Counted from the stretch's first letter, positions 53,312-62,568 are shown. The stretch is 64,000 nt of DNA from Chryseobacterium indoltheticum (GCF_003815915.1 NZ_CP033929.1:3782001-3846000), one strand, 5' to 3'. The notes: generated by a model from the letters alone, not told the origin. Program-made: numbers and translations.

Positions 53312-53866
53312 TTACTTCCATTTGATATTACAACCAATACTTGGTCTTTGAATTTCTTCCTGTGGCTCACCGATTAAAAGATTTTCAAAAGCAATAATCA
53401 GATCTTCACCCGTCACATCTTTATGATTTCCAGGTCTTGAATCATCCATCTGACCTCTGTAAATAAGGTCTAATTTATCATCAAAGAAGAAAAAATCTGG
53501 TGTGCAAGCTGCGTCGTACGCTTTTGCAATAGACTGGCTTTCGTCATATAAATACGGAAAATCAAATTTTCTTTCAATCTGGAATTCAATCATTTTTTCA
53601 GGAGAATCTGCAGGATATTTTTCTACGTCATTAGAGTTAATTGCGATAAACTCAATTCCTGCCTCATTATAATCTTCGTATAGCTCTGTCAACTTATCGA
53701 TAATGTGGAGCACAAACGGACAATGATTGCACATAAAAATCACCAATGTACCTTTTTCACCTTTCAAATCATCTAATGACTGAATTTCATTACTTTTTGA
53801 AGGATTCGGAAGTTCAAAAAACGGGGCTTTTGTGCCTAACGCCAACATATTTGAGGGAGTATTCAT
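53312..53866 (-). CDS. Thioredoxin-like redoxin (AhpC/TSA type)
   Basis: About 184 aa cytosolic thioredoxin-fold protein with CxxC (CNHC, C46/C49) in a VIFMCNHCPFVLH segment. The wider region resembles the redoxin/peroxiredoxin group. The start MNTPSNMLALGTKAP is used because the -7 box TATCTTTG is at 53883-53890; the 19-codon upstream extension would include that box and is rejected. Role is thiol redox; partner unknown. Confidence 0.87.
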   Translation of the reverse strand: MNTPSNMLALGTKAPFFELPNPSKSNEIQSLDDLKGEKGTLVIFMCNHCPFVLHIIDKLTELYEDYNEAGIEFIAINSNDVEKYPADSPEKMIEFQIERKFDFPYLYDESQSIAKAYDAACTPDFFFFDDKLDLIYRGQMDDSRPGNHKDVTGEDLIIAFENLLIGEPQEEIQRPSIGCNIKWK

Positions 53867-53882
53867 ATCTTTTATTTGTTCA

Positions 53883-53890
53883 CAAAGATA
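53883..53890 (-). promoter_or_regulatory. Predicted redoxin -7 element (TATCTTTG)
   Basis: TAnnTTTG match on the minus strand, 16 nt before the chosen start. Confidence 0.55.
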
Positions 53891-54086
53891 AAGATTTCTT
53901 TTAGTAGTTGCTAAAACAATCATATAATTGAGTCAGGCTATTTATTCTATTAATTTTTACAATAATTAAAAAATAACTCATGCGAACTCCCATTCCGTCA
54001 ACATTTGACAATGATAGAAGTTTTTGAAAGTCTTTTCTTCAAAATTAAATTTAAAAATTTGTTTGGAAGATGTGTTCAAAAGTTTG

Positions 54087-54094
54087 TAGTTTTG
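54087..54094 (+). promoter_or_regulatory. Predicted tetR promoter -7 element (TAGTTTTG)
   Basis: TAnnTTTG match with a TTTG (54062-54065) about 21 nt upstream. The first TetR operator starts at the next base. Confidence 0.6.
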
Positions 54095-54107
54095 CTAACA
54101 CTGTTAG
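54095..54107. promoter_or_regulatory. TetR operator 1
   Basis: CTAACACTGTTAG, a perfect 13-bp palindrome (odd centre) directly after the tetR -7 box, so binding would block the transcription start. Confidence 0.7.
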
Positions 54108-54119
54108 TAAAATAAAATC

Positions 54120-54716
54120 ATGGGTTTACATGAACGTCGTCAAAGAGAAAAAGAATCTATCCGTGCAAATATTTTGCAGGCTGCATTCACCTTGGCTAAA
54201 ACTGACGGTTGGGCATCGCTTTCTATTCGTAAAATAGCTGATGCGATTGAGTACAGCGCTCCTGTTGTTTATGATCATTTCGAAAACAAAGAAGCGATTT
54301 TATATGAAATTTCTATCAACGGATTTCATTGCCTTCAAATAGAATTACTAAAAGCTCAGAAAAAACACGAAACTCCGGAAGATCAGTTGACAGCAATTGT
54401 TGACGCTTATTGGAATTTCGCATTTAAAAATAAAGAATATTACCAATTGATGTTTGGTTTGGGAATGCAATGCAGCGGAAAGGGTTTGATGAAAGAAGAG
54501 TTTTCTTCTTTTCAGGATATGATTTTTGACTGTACTTTTGAAATTATTAAGAAAAAAGGTTCAAATCAGGATAATGCCTGTCATTCATCTCACGCATTGT
54601 TTTCAGCGGTTCATGGATTGATTTCTATTATGATGATGAGAAATGATGACATCCCATCAACAATGAATAAAACGACTTTAGACGAAACTGTTTCGGCTTT
54701 TATTAAATCTTTGTAA
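54120..54716 (+). CDS. TetR/AcrR-family repressor of the adjacent RND pump
   Basis: 198 aa. The N-terminal HTH (about 15-60; ILQAAFTLAKTDGWASLSIRKIADAI then SAPVVYDHFENKEAIL) is typical. The ligand-binding C-terminal half is helical and unassigned. It lies 334 nt upstream of the RND operon on the same strand. Its own promoter and the pump's upstream region carry four copies of one 13-bp site (NTAACRCYGTTAG), so it is probably an autoregulated local repressor. Inducer unknown. Confidence 0.9.
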   Translation: MGLHERRQREKESIRANILQAAFTLAKTDGWASLSIRKIADAIEYSAPVVYDHFENKEAILYEISINGFHCLQIELLKAQKKHETPEDQLTAIVDAYWNFAFKNKEYYQLMFGLGMQCSGKGLMKEEFSSFQDMIFDCTFEIIKKKGSNQDNACHSSHALFSAVHGLISIMMMRNDDIPSTMNKTTLDETVSAFIKSL

Positions 54717-54735
54717 ATTTTTTTTGAACTTAATA

Positions 54736-54748
54736 TTAACACCGTTAG
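54736..54748. promoter_or_regulatory. TetR operator 2
   Basis: TTAACACCGTTAG; matches operator 1 at 11 of 13 positions. Just after the tetR stop codon. Confidence 0.65.
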
Positions 54749-54838
54749 GAAAAATTGATACTGATTATCAAGGTTTTCATATAAATTAAATAATTATTAG
54801 CCTACCAAATTCTTGTGGAATGCTCTTGCCTATTCATA

Positions 54839-54851
54839 TTAACACCGTTAG
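54839..54851. promoter_or_regulatory. TetR operator 3
   Basis: TTAACACCGTTAG, identical to operator 2, 103 bp further on. Confidence 0.65.
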
Positions 54852-54966
54852 ATAAAATAACACAATCAACATATATTTCATAAACAAAATCCAATTTAAA
54901 ATTATATTCATGAAAATGACACATTGACCCGACAATTAAAATCTGTTATTTTTTTTAGCTTTTAAG

Positions 54967-54979
54967 TTAACGCCGTTAG
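54967..54979. promoter_or_regulatory. TetR operator 4
   Basis: TTAACGCCGTTAG; one change from operators 2 and 3. Next to a TAGCTTTT -7-like element for the pump. Confidence 0.65.
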
Positions 54980-55050
54980 AAAACATAACAATATTAATTA
55001 AAAAACGACATTACCTAATTTAATACTTCATTAAAAAAAATAAACTTAAA

Positions 55051-56211
55051 ATGAAAACAACTGCAAAAGCAAGAATTATTGTACTTATATCGAGTATCAT
55101 TCTTTTACAAAGTTGCACAAAAGCAGCAGAAGGCAGTAATGCTGCTCCACCCGCTCCCGAATTGCCAGTTTACACCGTTACTACATCACCAGCAACCATT
55201 TATCAGGAATTTCCAACCGCATTGGAAGGAAAAAATAATGTAGAAATCAGATCTCAGGTTGACGGATATTTAGATAAAATTTATGTGGAAGAAGGCGCTT
55301 ATGTAAGAGCCGGACAAGCATTATTCAAAATAGATTCAAGAGCTTACGGAGAGCAGATGAATATGGCAAACGCCAATTTACAGGTTGCCAATGCCAATAT
55401 TCAAAAAGCTAAAGTTGAGGTTGACAGACTTCAGCCGTTGGTTGCCGCAAAAGTAGTTTCTGATGTACAACTGAGAACTGCAAAAGCCAATTATGCAGCA
55501 GCAGTTGCAGCAGGATCACAGGCAAAAGCTTCAGTTGGCGGAGCTAGAATCAATGTAGGATTCACAACCATAACTGCACCCGTAAGCGGTTACATCGGAA
55601 GAATTCATTACAAAAAAGGAAGTCTGATCTCAAGAACAGATGCTAATCCATTGACTTTATTATCAGACATCAGTGAAATTTACGCATACTTCTCTTTAAG
55701 TGAACTTGATTTCATTGGTTTCCAGAAAAAATATCCCGGAGCAACATTAAACGAGAAGCTTAAAAATATGCCGATGGTAGATTTAGTTATCGCAGATAAC
55801 ACCACGTATCCTGAAAAAGGTAAGATGAGCATCGTCGACGGACAGTTTGATAAAACCACAGGAGCAATCAGCGTTCGCGCAGTTTTCCCAAATGCAAACG
55901 GAGCATTGAGAACTGGCAATACAGGCCGAGTTCGTATGCCGCAACTATTTGCAAACACGCTTGTCATTCCACAAGAATCAACTTTCGAAATACAGGATAA
56001 AACCTACGTTTATGTAGTTGGAAAAGATAAAAAAGTAACCAGCAAACCAATAACAATTTCTGGAAAAACAGATAGTTATTACTTTATTTCTGAAGGACTT
56101 GCTGCAGGCGAAAAAATCGTCTACACCGGAATCGGAGCATTGAAAGATGGCGTTGCGATTCAGCCAAAAGCGATCTCTTCTGATAGCCTTTTGAAAGCAA
56201 GACCTTTGTAA
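55051..56211 (+). CDS. RND efflux periplasmic adaptor (AcrA/MexA-like), lipoprotein
   Basis: 386 aa with signal peptide and lipobox LQSC (Cys about 22), so it is lipid-anchored in the inner membrane. The order is barrel-sandwich (lipoyl) halves around NNVEIRSQVDGYLDKIYVEEG and FTTITAPVSGYIGRI, an alpha-hairpin between (Ala-rich MANANLQVANANIQ), then beta-barrel and membrane-proximal domains. It links the permease at 56280 to the outer-membrane channel at 59750. A hairpin lies in the 68-nt gap to the permease. Confidence 0.94.
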   Translation: MKTTAKARIIVLISSIILLQSCTKAAEGSNAAPPAPELPVYTVTTSPATIYQEFPTALEGKNNVEIRSQVDGYLDKIYVEEGAYVRAGQALFKIDSRAYGEQMNMANANLQVANANIQKAKVEVDRLQPLVAAKVVSDVQLRTAKANYAAAVAAGSQAKASVGGARINVGFTTITAPVSGYIGRIHYKKGSLISRTDANPLTLLSDISEIYAYFSLSELDFIGFQKKYPGATLNEKLKNMPMVDLVIADNTTYPEKGKMSIVDGQFDKTTGAISVRAVFPNANGALRTGNTGRVRMPQLFANTLVIPQESTFEIQDKTYVYVVGKDKKVTSKPITISGKTDSYYFISEGLAAGEKIVYTGIGALKDGVAIQPKAISSDSLLKARPL

Positions 56212-56255
56212 AACCGCTTAAAAACTTTTAATACAAAAGTCAGAAAAGCGTTTAA
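56211..56255 (+). other. Imperfect hairpin between adaptor and permease genes
   Basis: GCTT...ACTTTT and AAAAGT...AAGC form a bulged stem with outer AAAC/GTTT pairs. No U run follows, so it is more likely a stability or partial-attenuation element than a terminator. Confidence 0.35.
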
Positions 56256-56279
56256 ACAACATTAAAAAATAAACTTCTT

Positions 56280-59200
56280 ATGTTAAAAAAATTCATAGAT
56301 AGACCGGTACTTTCTACGGTTATCTCCATTATATTGTTGCTGTTGGGAGCAATGTCGGTTTTCAACCTTCCGATTACGCTGTTTCCCGATATTGCACCAC
56401 CGAGTGTGCAGGTGACAGCATTTTATCCGGGAGCGAATGCTGAAGTTGTCGCCCGTTCCGTTGCGGTCCCTATTGAAGAAGCGGTGAACGGTGTTGAGAA
56501 CATGACGTACATGACGTCTAACTCAAGTAACGACGGATCAATGACTTTAAGTGTGTTTTTCAAACAAGGTTCTGATCCTGATAATGCAGCGGTAAATGTT
56601 CAAAACCGTGTTTCGAAAGCGATGAGCCAGCTTCCGCAGGAGGTTGTACAGGCTGGAATTTCAACTCAGAAAGTTCAGAACAGTATGATTATGTTTATGG
56701 GACTTTCGAGTGATGACCCAAAACAATATGACGAACTTTTCCTTCAAAATTATCTGAAAATCAACGTAATTCCACAAATTCAACGTATTCCGGGAGTTGC
56801 TCAGGCACAGGTTTTCGGGACGAGAGATTATTCAATGAGACTTTGGCTGAAGCCAGACCGATTAGCCGCCAACAATCTTTCTCCGCAGGAAGTTTTAGCA
56901 GCAGTAAAAGATCACAACTTAGAAGCTGCACCGGGACGTTTAGGGCAGGGAAGCAAGGAAACTTACGAATATATCTTAAAATATAAAGGTAAATTAAACA
57001 AAAATGCAGACTACGAAAATATCGCCATCAAGTCTAATAGCGACGGATCATTTTTAAGATTAAAAGATGTTGCAAGAGTAGAATTTGGTTCTTACACATA
57101 CACCGCTGCGAACAGAGTTGACGGAAAACCGGTTGCAGGTTTTGCGATTTTACAAACTGCAGGATCTAATGCAAACGAAATTCTAACTGAAATTGAAAAG
57201 CAGGTTGAGCAGATGAAAACTTCACTTCCAAAGGGAGTTGAGCCCATCATCATGTACAATTCCAAAGACTTCTTGGATGCGTCGATTCATCAGGTTGTGG
57301 AAACGTTAGTAATTGCATTTATCTTGGTGTTTATTGTGGTATTTATTTTCCTTCAGGATTTCAGATCTACATTAATTCCTGCGATTGCCGTTCCGGTAGC
57401 GATTGTCGGTACATTTTTCTTCCTTCAGATGTTTGGTTTTAGTATCAATATGTTGACCTTATTTGCTTTGGTTTTAGCCATTGGAATTGTTGTGGATGAT
57501 GCGATTGTCGTCGTAGAAGCCGTCCATTCAAAAATGGAACAGACAGGAATGCCCGTTGAACAGGCGACTACAAACTCAATGAGTGAAATTTCGGGAGCGA
57601 TTATTTCCATTACATTGGTAATGTGTGCGGTATTTATTCCGGTTGGTTTCATGCAAGGTCCGGCGGGAGTTTTCTATAGACAGTTTGCTTTTACTTTGGT
57701 GATTGCGATTTTGATTTCAGCGGTTAATGCATTGACTTTAAGTCCTGCTTTATGTGCTTTATTATTAAATGATCCTCAGGGAGAACATGGCGAGCACGGT
57801 CAGAAAAAAGGTTTTGGAGCGAAATTTTTCAACGCTTTCAACAAAAGCTTCAACAACATGACCAGAAAATACATCTACAGCCTTAAATTTTTAATTAAAA
57901 ATAAATGGGTTGCCGTTACAGGTTTAGCGTTGATCACGGCGGCAAGTGTTTTCTTAATCAATAAAGCTCCTACAGGATTTATTCCTACCGAAGATCAAGG
58001 ATTTGTTTTGTATGCTGTGAATACGCCTCCGGGAAGTTCATTAGACAGAACGCACAGAGCAACTGAGCAAATTGACAAAATCATCAACGGCGAAAAAGCA
58101 AAAAACCACCTTTGGGTTGCCGACGGAATGAACTTCATCAGTAATTCTAATGCATCACCCTATGCTGCAGGTTTTATTAAATTGAAAGACTTTGAAGATC
58201 GTGGCGAAGTGAAAGATCCGGATCAGATTGCAGCAGCCCTGACAGGAAAAGTTGCTCAGGTAAAAGATGCCAGTGCATTCTTCTTCAACTTCCCTACTGT
58301 ACAGGGTTTTGGTAACGTTTCAGGGTTTGAATTCATGTTGCAGGATAAAACGAACGGTTCTTTTGAACAATTGGGAACAACCACTCAGGCATTTATCGGA
58401 GAATTAATGAAACGTCCGGAAATTGCTTTTGCATTCACCACTTATGCAGCCGGAAATCCTCAATATACAATTGATGTAGACACCGATAAAGCCAATCAGC
58501 TGGGAGTTTCTGTGACAGAATTGATGCAGACGATGCAGATATATTATGGAAGTAGTTTTGTATCAGATTTCAACAGATTTGGAAAATATTACAGAGTGAT
58601 GGCACAGGCAGATATTCCTTACAGAACCGATGCGAATTCCATGGAAGGAATTTATGTTAAAAATAAAACAGGTGAAATGGTTCCTGTAAAGACTTTGGTC
58701 ACTTTAAAAAGAACTTTCGGACCTGAAACGGTTTCAAGAAACAACTTATTCAACGCTGTTACGATCAACGGAACTCCGAAACCTGGTTACAGTACCGGAG
58801 ACGCCATCAAAGCCGTAGAAGAAGTTGCTCAAAAATCACTTCCTCGTGGATATGGTTACGAATGGACAGGAATTACCCGTGAAGAAATCAAAACCGGTGG
58901 ACAAACTGCTTTTGTATTTATGCTAAGTATCTTATTTGTATATTTCTTATTGGCAGCTCAGTACGAAAGTTATATTCTTCCATTTGCAGTTATTTTAACG
59001 ATTCCAACTGGGATTTTTGGAGTATTTGCTTTCACAGGATTAGCTGGAATTGATAATAACATTTACGTTCAGGTTGGTCTAATTATGCTCGTCGGATTGT
59101 TGGCGAAAAACGCGATTCTGATTGTCGAATTTGCCGTTCAGCGAAGAAAAGCAGGAAAAACACTGATTGAATCGGCTCTTCAGGCTTCAAGATTACGTTT

Positions 59201-59462
59201 GAGACCCATTTTGATGACTTCATTTGCTTTTATCATCGGTATGCTTCCATTAGTTTGGACTCAAGGTGCAGCAGCAAAAGGGAATCATTCCATCGGAATC
59301 AGCACCGTTGGTGGAATGTTTACAGGAGTTGTCTTCGGAATTTTCATCATTCCGGTGATGTATGTGATCTTCCAATATTTACATGAAAAAATGCCGAGCA
59401 GAAAAAACAAAAGACTTCAAAAACAAAAATTGGAGGAAGAACTTTTGGCAACAGCACATTAA
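56280..59462 (+). CDS. RND multidrug efflux permease (AcrB/HAE1 family)
   Basis: 1060-aa inner-membrane proton/drug antiporter with twelve helices and two large periplasmic loops. The opening MLKKFIDRPVLSTVISIIL and FPDIAPPSVQVTAFYPGA are typical. The proton-relay residues are present: Asp406-Asp407 in GIVVDDAIVVVE and Lys943 in LVGLLAKNAILIVEFA. It is HAE1-like, so hydrophobic drugs or detergents are expected substrates; the actual ones cannot be read from sequence. Confidence 0.97.
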   Translation: MLKKFIDRPVLSTVISIILLLLGAMSVFNLPITLFPDIAPPSVQVTAFYPGANAEVVARSVAVPIEEAVNGVENMTYMTSNSSNDGSMTLSVFFKQGSDPDNAAVNVQNRVSKAMSQLPQEVVQAGISTQKVQNSMIMFMGLSSDDPKQYDELFLQNYLKINVIPQIQRIPGVAQAQVFGTRDYSMRLWLKPDRLAANNLSPQEVLAAVKDHNLEAAPGRLGQGSKETYEYILKYKGKLNKNADYENIAIKSNSDGSFLRLKDVARVEFGSYTYTAANRVDGKPVAGFAILQTAGSNANEILTEIEKQVEQMKTSLPKGVEPIIMYNSKDFLDASIHQVVETLVIAFILVFIVVFIFLQDFRSTLIPAIAVPVAIVGTFFFLQMFGFSINMLTLFALVLAIGIVVDDAIVVVEAVHSKMEQTGMPVEQATTNSMSEISGAIISITLVMCAVFIPVGFMQGPAGVFYRQFAFTLVIAILISAVNALTLSPALCALLLNDPQGEHGEHGQKKGFGAKFFNAFNKSFNNMTRKYIYSLKFLIKNKWVAVTGLALITAASVFLINKAPTGFIPTEDQGFVLYAVNTPPGSSLDRTHRATEQIDKIINGEKAKNHLWVADGMNFISNSNASPYAAGFIKLKDFEDRGEVKDPDQIAAALTGKVAQVKDASAFFFNFPTVQGFGNVSGFEFMLQDKTNGSFEQLGTTTQAFIGELMKRPEIAFAFTTYAAGNPQYTIDVDTDKANQLGVSVTELMQTMQIYYGSSFVSDFNRFGKYYRVMAQADIPYRTDANSMEGIYVKNKTGEMVPVKTLVTLKRTFGPETVSRNNLFNAVTINGTPKPGYSTGDAIKAVEEVAQKSLPRGYGYEWTGITREEIKTGGQTAFVFMLSILFVYFLLAAQYESYILPFAVILTIPTGIFGVFAFTGLAGIDNNIYVQVGLIMLVGLLAKNAILIVEFAVQRRKAGKTLIESALQASRLRLRPILMTSFAFIIGMLPLVWTQGAAAKGNHSIGISTVGGMFTGVVFGIFIIPVMYVIFQYLHEKMPSRKNKRLQKQKLEEELLATAH

Positions 59463-59540
59463 TAAAAAAATGATTAACAAAACTTTGAGATCTGAAATTC
59501 GCACAAAAATTTTTCTTCAAATTTAATTTTTAAGAATTTC

Positions 59541-59667
59541 TGAACCATTAAGATTTTTATTAAGAAGTTAAGAATATTAAGATGAGCTTCGCTTGAAGTA
59601 CAATTCTTAAAAATCTATTGATTTTTCTTAACCCAAACTTAACTCCTTAATTGTTCTTCATGGTTCA
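59541..59667. repeat. Inverted-repeat element between permease and channel genes
   Basis: TGAACCATTAAGA...ATTAAGAAGTTAAG on the left and its inverted relative ending TGGTTCA on the right share most positions. The centre holds TTAAG-type words. No ORF. The 287-nt gap is otherwise unstructured apart from the next entry. Confidence 0.6.
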
Positions 59668-59670
59668 AAT

Positions 59671-59710
59671 TAAGCAAAGTATTTTCTCCTACTAAAGACA
59701 ACTTTGCTTA
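59671..59710. promoter_or_regulatory. Perfect 10-bp inverted repeat upstream of the channel gene
   Basis: TAAGCAAAGT (59671-59680) and ACTTTGCTTA (59701-59710), 20 nt apart, 40 nt before the ATG. A hairpin or operator; CAACTTTG within it is one base from the -7 consensus. Confidence 0.45.
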
Positions 59711-59749
59711 CTACTCAAAGTTTTGTGATCAATTTAAATATATAGACTT

Positions 59750-61162
59750 ATGAAAAGAGTAAAAAATATAATCATCGCTTTTGGGATTGCATTAGGTGCA
59801 GTTTCTTGTGTGCCGAAATTGGCCTATCAGGAAACGAAACCCGAACTTCCCGAAACATTCAAATATACTGCAACCGCAGACACTGCAAGCGTCGCAAACT
59901 TAGAATGGAAACAGTTTTTCAACGATCCCATTTTACAGGATTTAATTGAAAAAGGAATTAAAAATAATTACGATTTACAGATTGCCTTAAAACAGGTCGC
60001 TTCTTCACAGGAAAAACTGAAACAGGCAAAATATCTTCAATATCCTGATGTTGGTTTCGGAGTTTCTGCGCAGATTTCAAAGCCTTCAAAAAACAGCATG
60101 AATGGACAAAGTTTAAATTTATTTTTAGGTCAAAGTCATGTTGAAGATTATAATGCTGCATTTAATTTATCTTGGGAAGCAGATATTTGGGGGAAAATTA
60201 AAAATCAGCAGGAAGTTTCAAAAATGCAGTATCTGCAGACTTATGAAGCGACAAAAGCGATTCAGACACAGGTTGTCGCAGCGATTGCTCAGGGATATTA
60301 CAATTTATTGATGCTTGATAAACAATTACAGATTGCAAAATCAAACTTAGATTTAAGCACCAATACGCTTTCGCTTACAGAAAAATTATGGCAAAGCGGT
60401 GACACGACTTCTTTGGGAGTTCAGCAAGCTACTGCTCAAAAGCAATCGACAGAACTTTTGATCACTCAATTGGAGCAAAATATTGCCATTCAGGAAAATG
60501 CATTGAGTATTTTGGTTGGTGAAAATCCAAATAAAGTCAACAGAACGATTGAAATGTCGGACACTTCTTTACCACAGGATATTTCTGCGGGACTTCCTGC
60601 AGCGATGGTGAGTCGCCGTCCGGATGTTCGTCAGCAGGAATTGGTTTTATTGGAATCAAATTCAATCGTGGGAATTGCTCAGGCAAATATGTATCCTGCA
60701 TTGAAAATTACAGCAACCGGTGGAGTTAATTCATTTAAAGTTGATAACTGGTTTTCAATTCCGGCTTCATTGTTTGGATCTGTTTTAGGAGGATTGACTC
60801 AGCCTATTTTTCAGAAAAGACAATTGAAAACAGATTTAAATGTTGCTAAAATTCAGAGAGAGAAAAACGTTTTGGCGTTCCGTCAGTCTGTTTTGAATGC
60901 GGTAGGCGAAGTTTCTGATGCTTTGGTTTCAAACGAAAGTTTAAAAGTTCAGGAACAAAAAGCAACCGAACAAGTTGCAACGTTGAAAAATGGAATTAAA
61001 AGCGCCGAAATGCTTTACAGAGGCGGAATGGCAAATTACTTAGAAGTGATTACCGCTCAGGGAAATTCTTTACAGGCTGAACTGAATCTTGCGTCCGTAA
61101 AAAGACAGAGATTGAGCAGTATTGTAGATTTGTACCGAGCTTTAGGTGGCGGATGGAAGTAG
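59750..61162 (+). CDS. RND outer-membrane efflux channel (TolC/OprM-like)
   Basis: 470 aa with lipobox VSC (Cys about 20), hence an outer-membrane lipoprotein. The paired coiled-coil repeats of the TolC family are visible (SQEKLKQAKYLQYPD, FNLSWEADIWGKIKNQQEV, and RRPDVRQQELVLLESN in the second half). It completes the tripartite pump with the adaptor and permease upstream. A terminator follows. Confidence 0.93.
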   Translation: MKRVKNIIIAFGIALGAVSCVPKLAYQETKPELPETFKYTATADTASVANLEWKQFFNDPILQDLIEKGIKNNYDLQIALKQVASSQEKLKQAKYLQYPDVGFGVSAQISKPSKNSMNGQSLNLFLGQSHVEDYNAAFNLSWEADIWGKIKNQQEVSKMQYLQTYEATKAIQTQVVAAIAQGYYNLLMLDKQLQIAKSNLDLSTNTLSLTEKLWQSGDTTSLGVQQATAQKQSTELLITQLEQNIAIQENALSILVGENPNKVNRTIEMSDTSLPQDISAGLPAAMVSRRPDVRQQELVLLESNSIVGIAQANMYPALKITATGGVNSFKVDNWFSIPASLFGSVLGGLTQPIFQKRQLKTDLNVAKIQREKNVLAFRQSVLNAVGEVSDALVSNESLKVQEQKATEQVATLKNGIKSAEMLYRGGMANYLEVITAQGNSLQAELNLASVKRQRLSSIVDLYRALGGGWK

Positions 61163-61182
61163 TAAATTTAATTATATTGTTT

Positions 61183-61213
61183 GAAGTGCGGTCTTTCGGG
61201 ATCGCATTTTTTG
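61183..61213 (+). terminator. Terminator of the RND operon
   Basis: TGCGGTC (61187-61193) pairs with GATCGCA (61200-61206) including one G-T, followed by a T run. Confidence 0.6.
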
Positions 61214-61238
61214 TTTAAAGTTATTATCTAAACACTCC

Positions 61239-61335
61239 TTTTGACATTCAGAGCGAAACGAAGTGAAGCGTGGAATCTAAGCTTTGTTTGTAGAGTTCTG
61301 TAATTGCGTTGTTGAGATTCCTTCGGAATGACAAA
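61239..61335. repeat. GACATTC...GAATGACAAAG palindromic repeat
   Basis: Left arm GACATTCAGAGCGAAACG and GGAATCT; right arm AGATTCCTTCGGAATGACAAAG. A longer relative of the 27631 element, with an insertion in the left arm. Confidence 0.6.
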
Positions 61336-61344
61336 GTGTGCGCT

Positions 61345-61513
61345 AATTTTTTTTAACGCAAAGGTTTATTTTTACTCTGAATATTATTAAGGAGCAAAGG
61401 TTGGAATCAATAAAATTGATTCTGACGAAGCTACTGCCTTAGGCGACTTTGTCGCTATTCTTTGCACCTTACAGATGATACAGTTTTTAGATAAAACTTT
61501 GCGCTAAAAAATT
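61345..61513. repeat. ~169-bp MITE-like element reaching the miaA stop codon
   Basis: Outer arms AATTTTTTTTAACGCAAAGG and CTTTGCGCTAAAAAATT match imperfectly; inner pair TTAAGGAGCAAAGG and CTTTGCACCTTA also match. The right end covers the miaA stop codon. Confidence 0.6.
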
Positions 61514-62444
61514 ACTTTTTAGTTTGCTCGTTTATAAATTCAATCAACCCATTAAAATCTTTCTCTGAATATCCAACCTGCAAATAATGAATATTTTCTT
61601 CTTTTCTATACCAAGTCAATTGGCGTTTTGCAAATCTTCTCGAGTTTTTCTTAATCTCAGAAACCGCAAAATCCAAATCCCATTCTCCATCAAAATATTT
61701 GAAAAGCTCAGAATAACCAACTGTATTGAGTGATGCCAAAGTTCTTCCTTCCTGCGATTTTCTTAAATCATCAAGATTTTTAGCCTCATTGAGCAAGCCG
61801 TTTTCCATCATTTTATCGACACGTAGATTGATTCTTTCATAAATCGTTTCCCGTGGCGCTTCAATGCCAATTCTTATTGTTTGGAAGTTTCTTGGATTTT
61901 TGTCGTGAGAAATATTTTCAGAATATGTTTTTCCGGTTTGCCAAATTATATCAATTGCTCGCAAAAGCCTTCTTTGATTATGAATATCAACATTTTCATA
62001 ATATTCAGGATCTAAATCTTTCAACATTTCCTGAAGTTTTTCGATTCCCTCAGTTTGCCAAATCGCCTCCAGTTTTTCCTGATTTTCGTCATTTGCTTCA
62101 GGCAAATCATTTAAGCCTTCAATTACCGCTTTCTCATACATCATGCTTCCGCCAACCATAATGACAATGTCGTATTTTTTGAAAAGTTGGTCGAGTAATT
62201 CTAAAGAATCATGCTCAAACTGACCGATAGAATAATAATCTTTTACCGAAAGCTGACCAATAAAATGATGCTTTGCCTGTGAAAGCTCCTCTTCAGTAGG
62301 TGCCGCCGTTCCGATTTTCATTTCGCTAAAAAACTGTCGGGAATCACAGGAAATAATTTCTGTATTGAATTGGCGAGCTAAATCAATGGCGAGTTTTGTT
62401 TTTCCAATACCGGTAGTTCCCACTACAGAAATCAATGTTTTCAT
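61512..62444 (-). CDS. miaA: tRNA dimethylallyltransferase
   Basis: Adds the dimethylallyl group to A37 of tRNAs reading UNN codons. 310 aa with P-loop GTTGIGKTKLAIDLA (about 9-23), the DSRQ motif (SCDSRQFF about 33-40), and the late AKRQLTWYR segment. Length typical. The gene's 3' end is set by a repeat element that also carries its stop. Confidence 0.95.
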   Translation of the reverse strand: MKTLISVVGTTGIGKTKLAIDLARQFNTEIISCDSRQFFSEMKIGTAAPTEEELSQAKHHFIGQLSVKDYYSIGQFEHDSLELLDQLFKKYDIVIMVGGSMMYEKAVIEGLNDLPEANDENQEKLEAIWQTEGIEKLQEMLKDLDPEYYENVDIHNQRRLLRAIDIIWQTGKTYSENISHDKNPRNFQTIRIGIEAPRETIYERINLRVDKMMENGLLNEAKNLDDLRKSQEGRTLASLNTVGYSELFKYFDGEWDLDFAVSEIKKNSRRFAKRQLTWYRKEENIHYLQVGYSEKDFNGLIEFINEQTKK

Positions 62445-62543
62445 ACGCTTACAGTCATTTTAAAAGTGAAAAAACCTCTTATTTCTTCGTCATAATTTCA
62501 CTTTCTATATCACGGATATTTCCAGTTTGCTAAATTAAATGTT

Positions 62544-62551
62544 TATCTTTG
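62544..62551 (+). promoter_or_regulatory. Predicted yicC -7 element (TATCTTTG)
   Basis: TAnnTTTG match ending 17 nt before the ATG at 62569. Confidence 0.5.
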
Positions 62552-62568
62552 TACGACAATAAAAAACT

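Larger units (their letters stand above)
54749..55050. other. Regulatory region of the RND operon
   Basis: No gene seen. Contains operators 3 and 4. TAGCTTTT at 54956-54963 is one base off TAnnTTTG and lies 3 nt before operator 4, the same geometry as at tetR. Leader to the adaptor start is about 85 nt. Confidence 0.55.

Noticed and set aside
53867..53923. N-terminal extension of the redoxin
   Set aside because: A perfect -7 element lies within it at 53883-53890.
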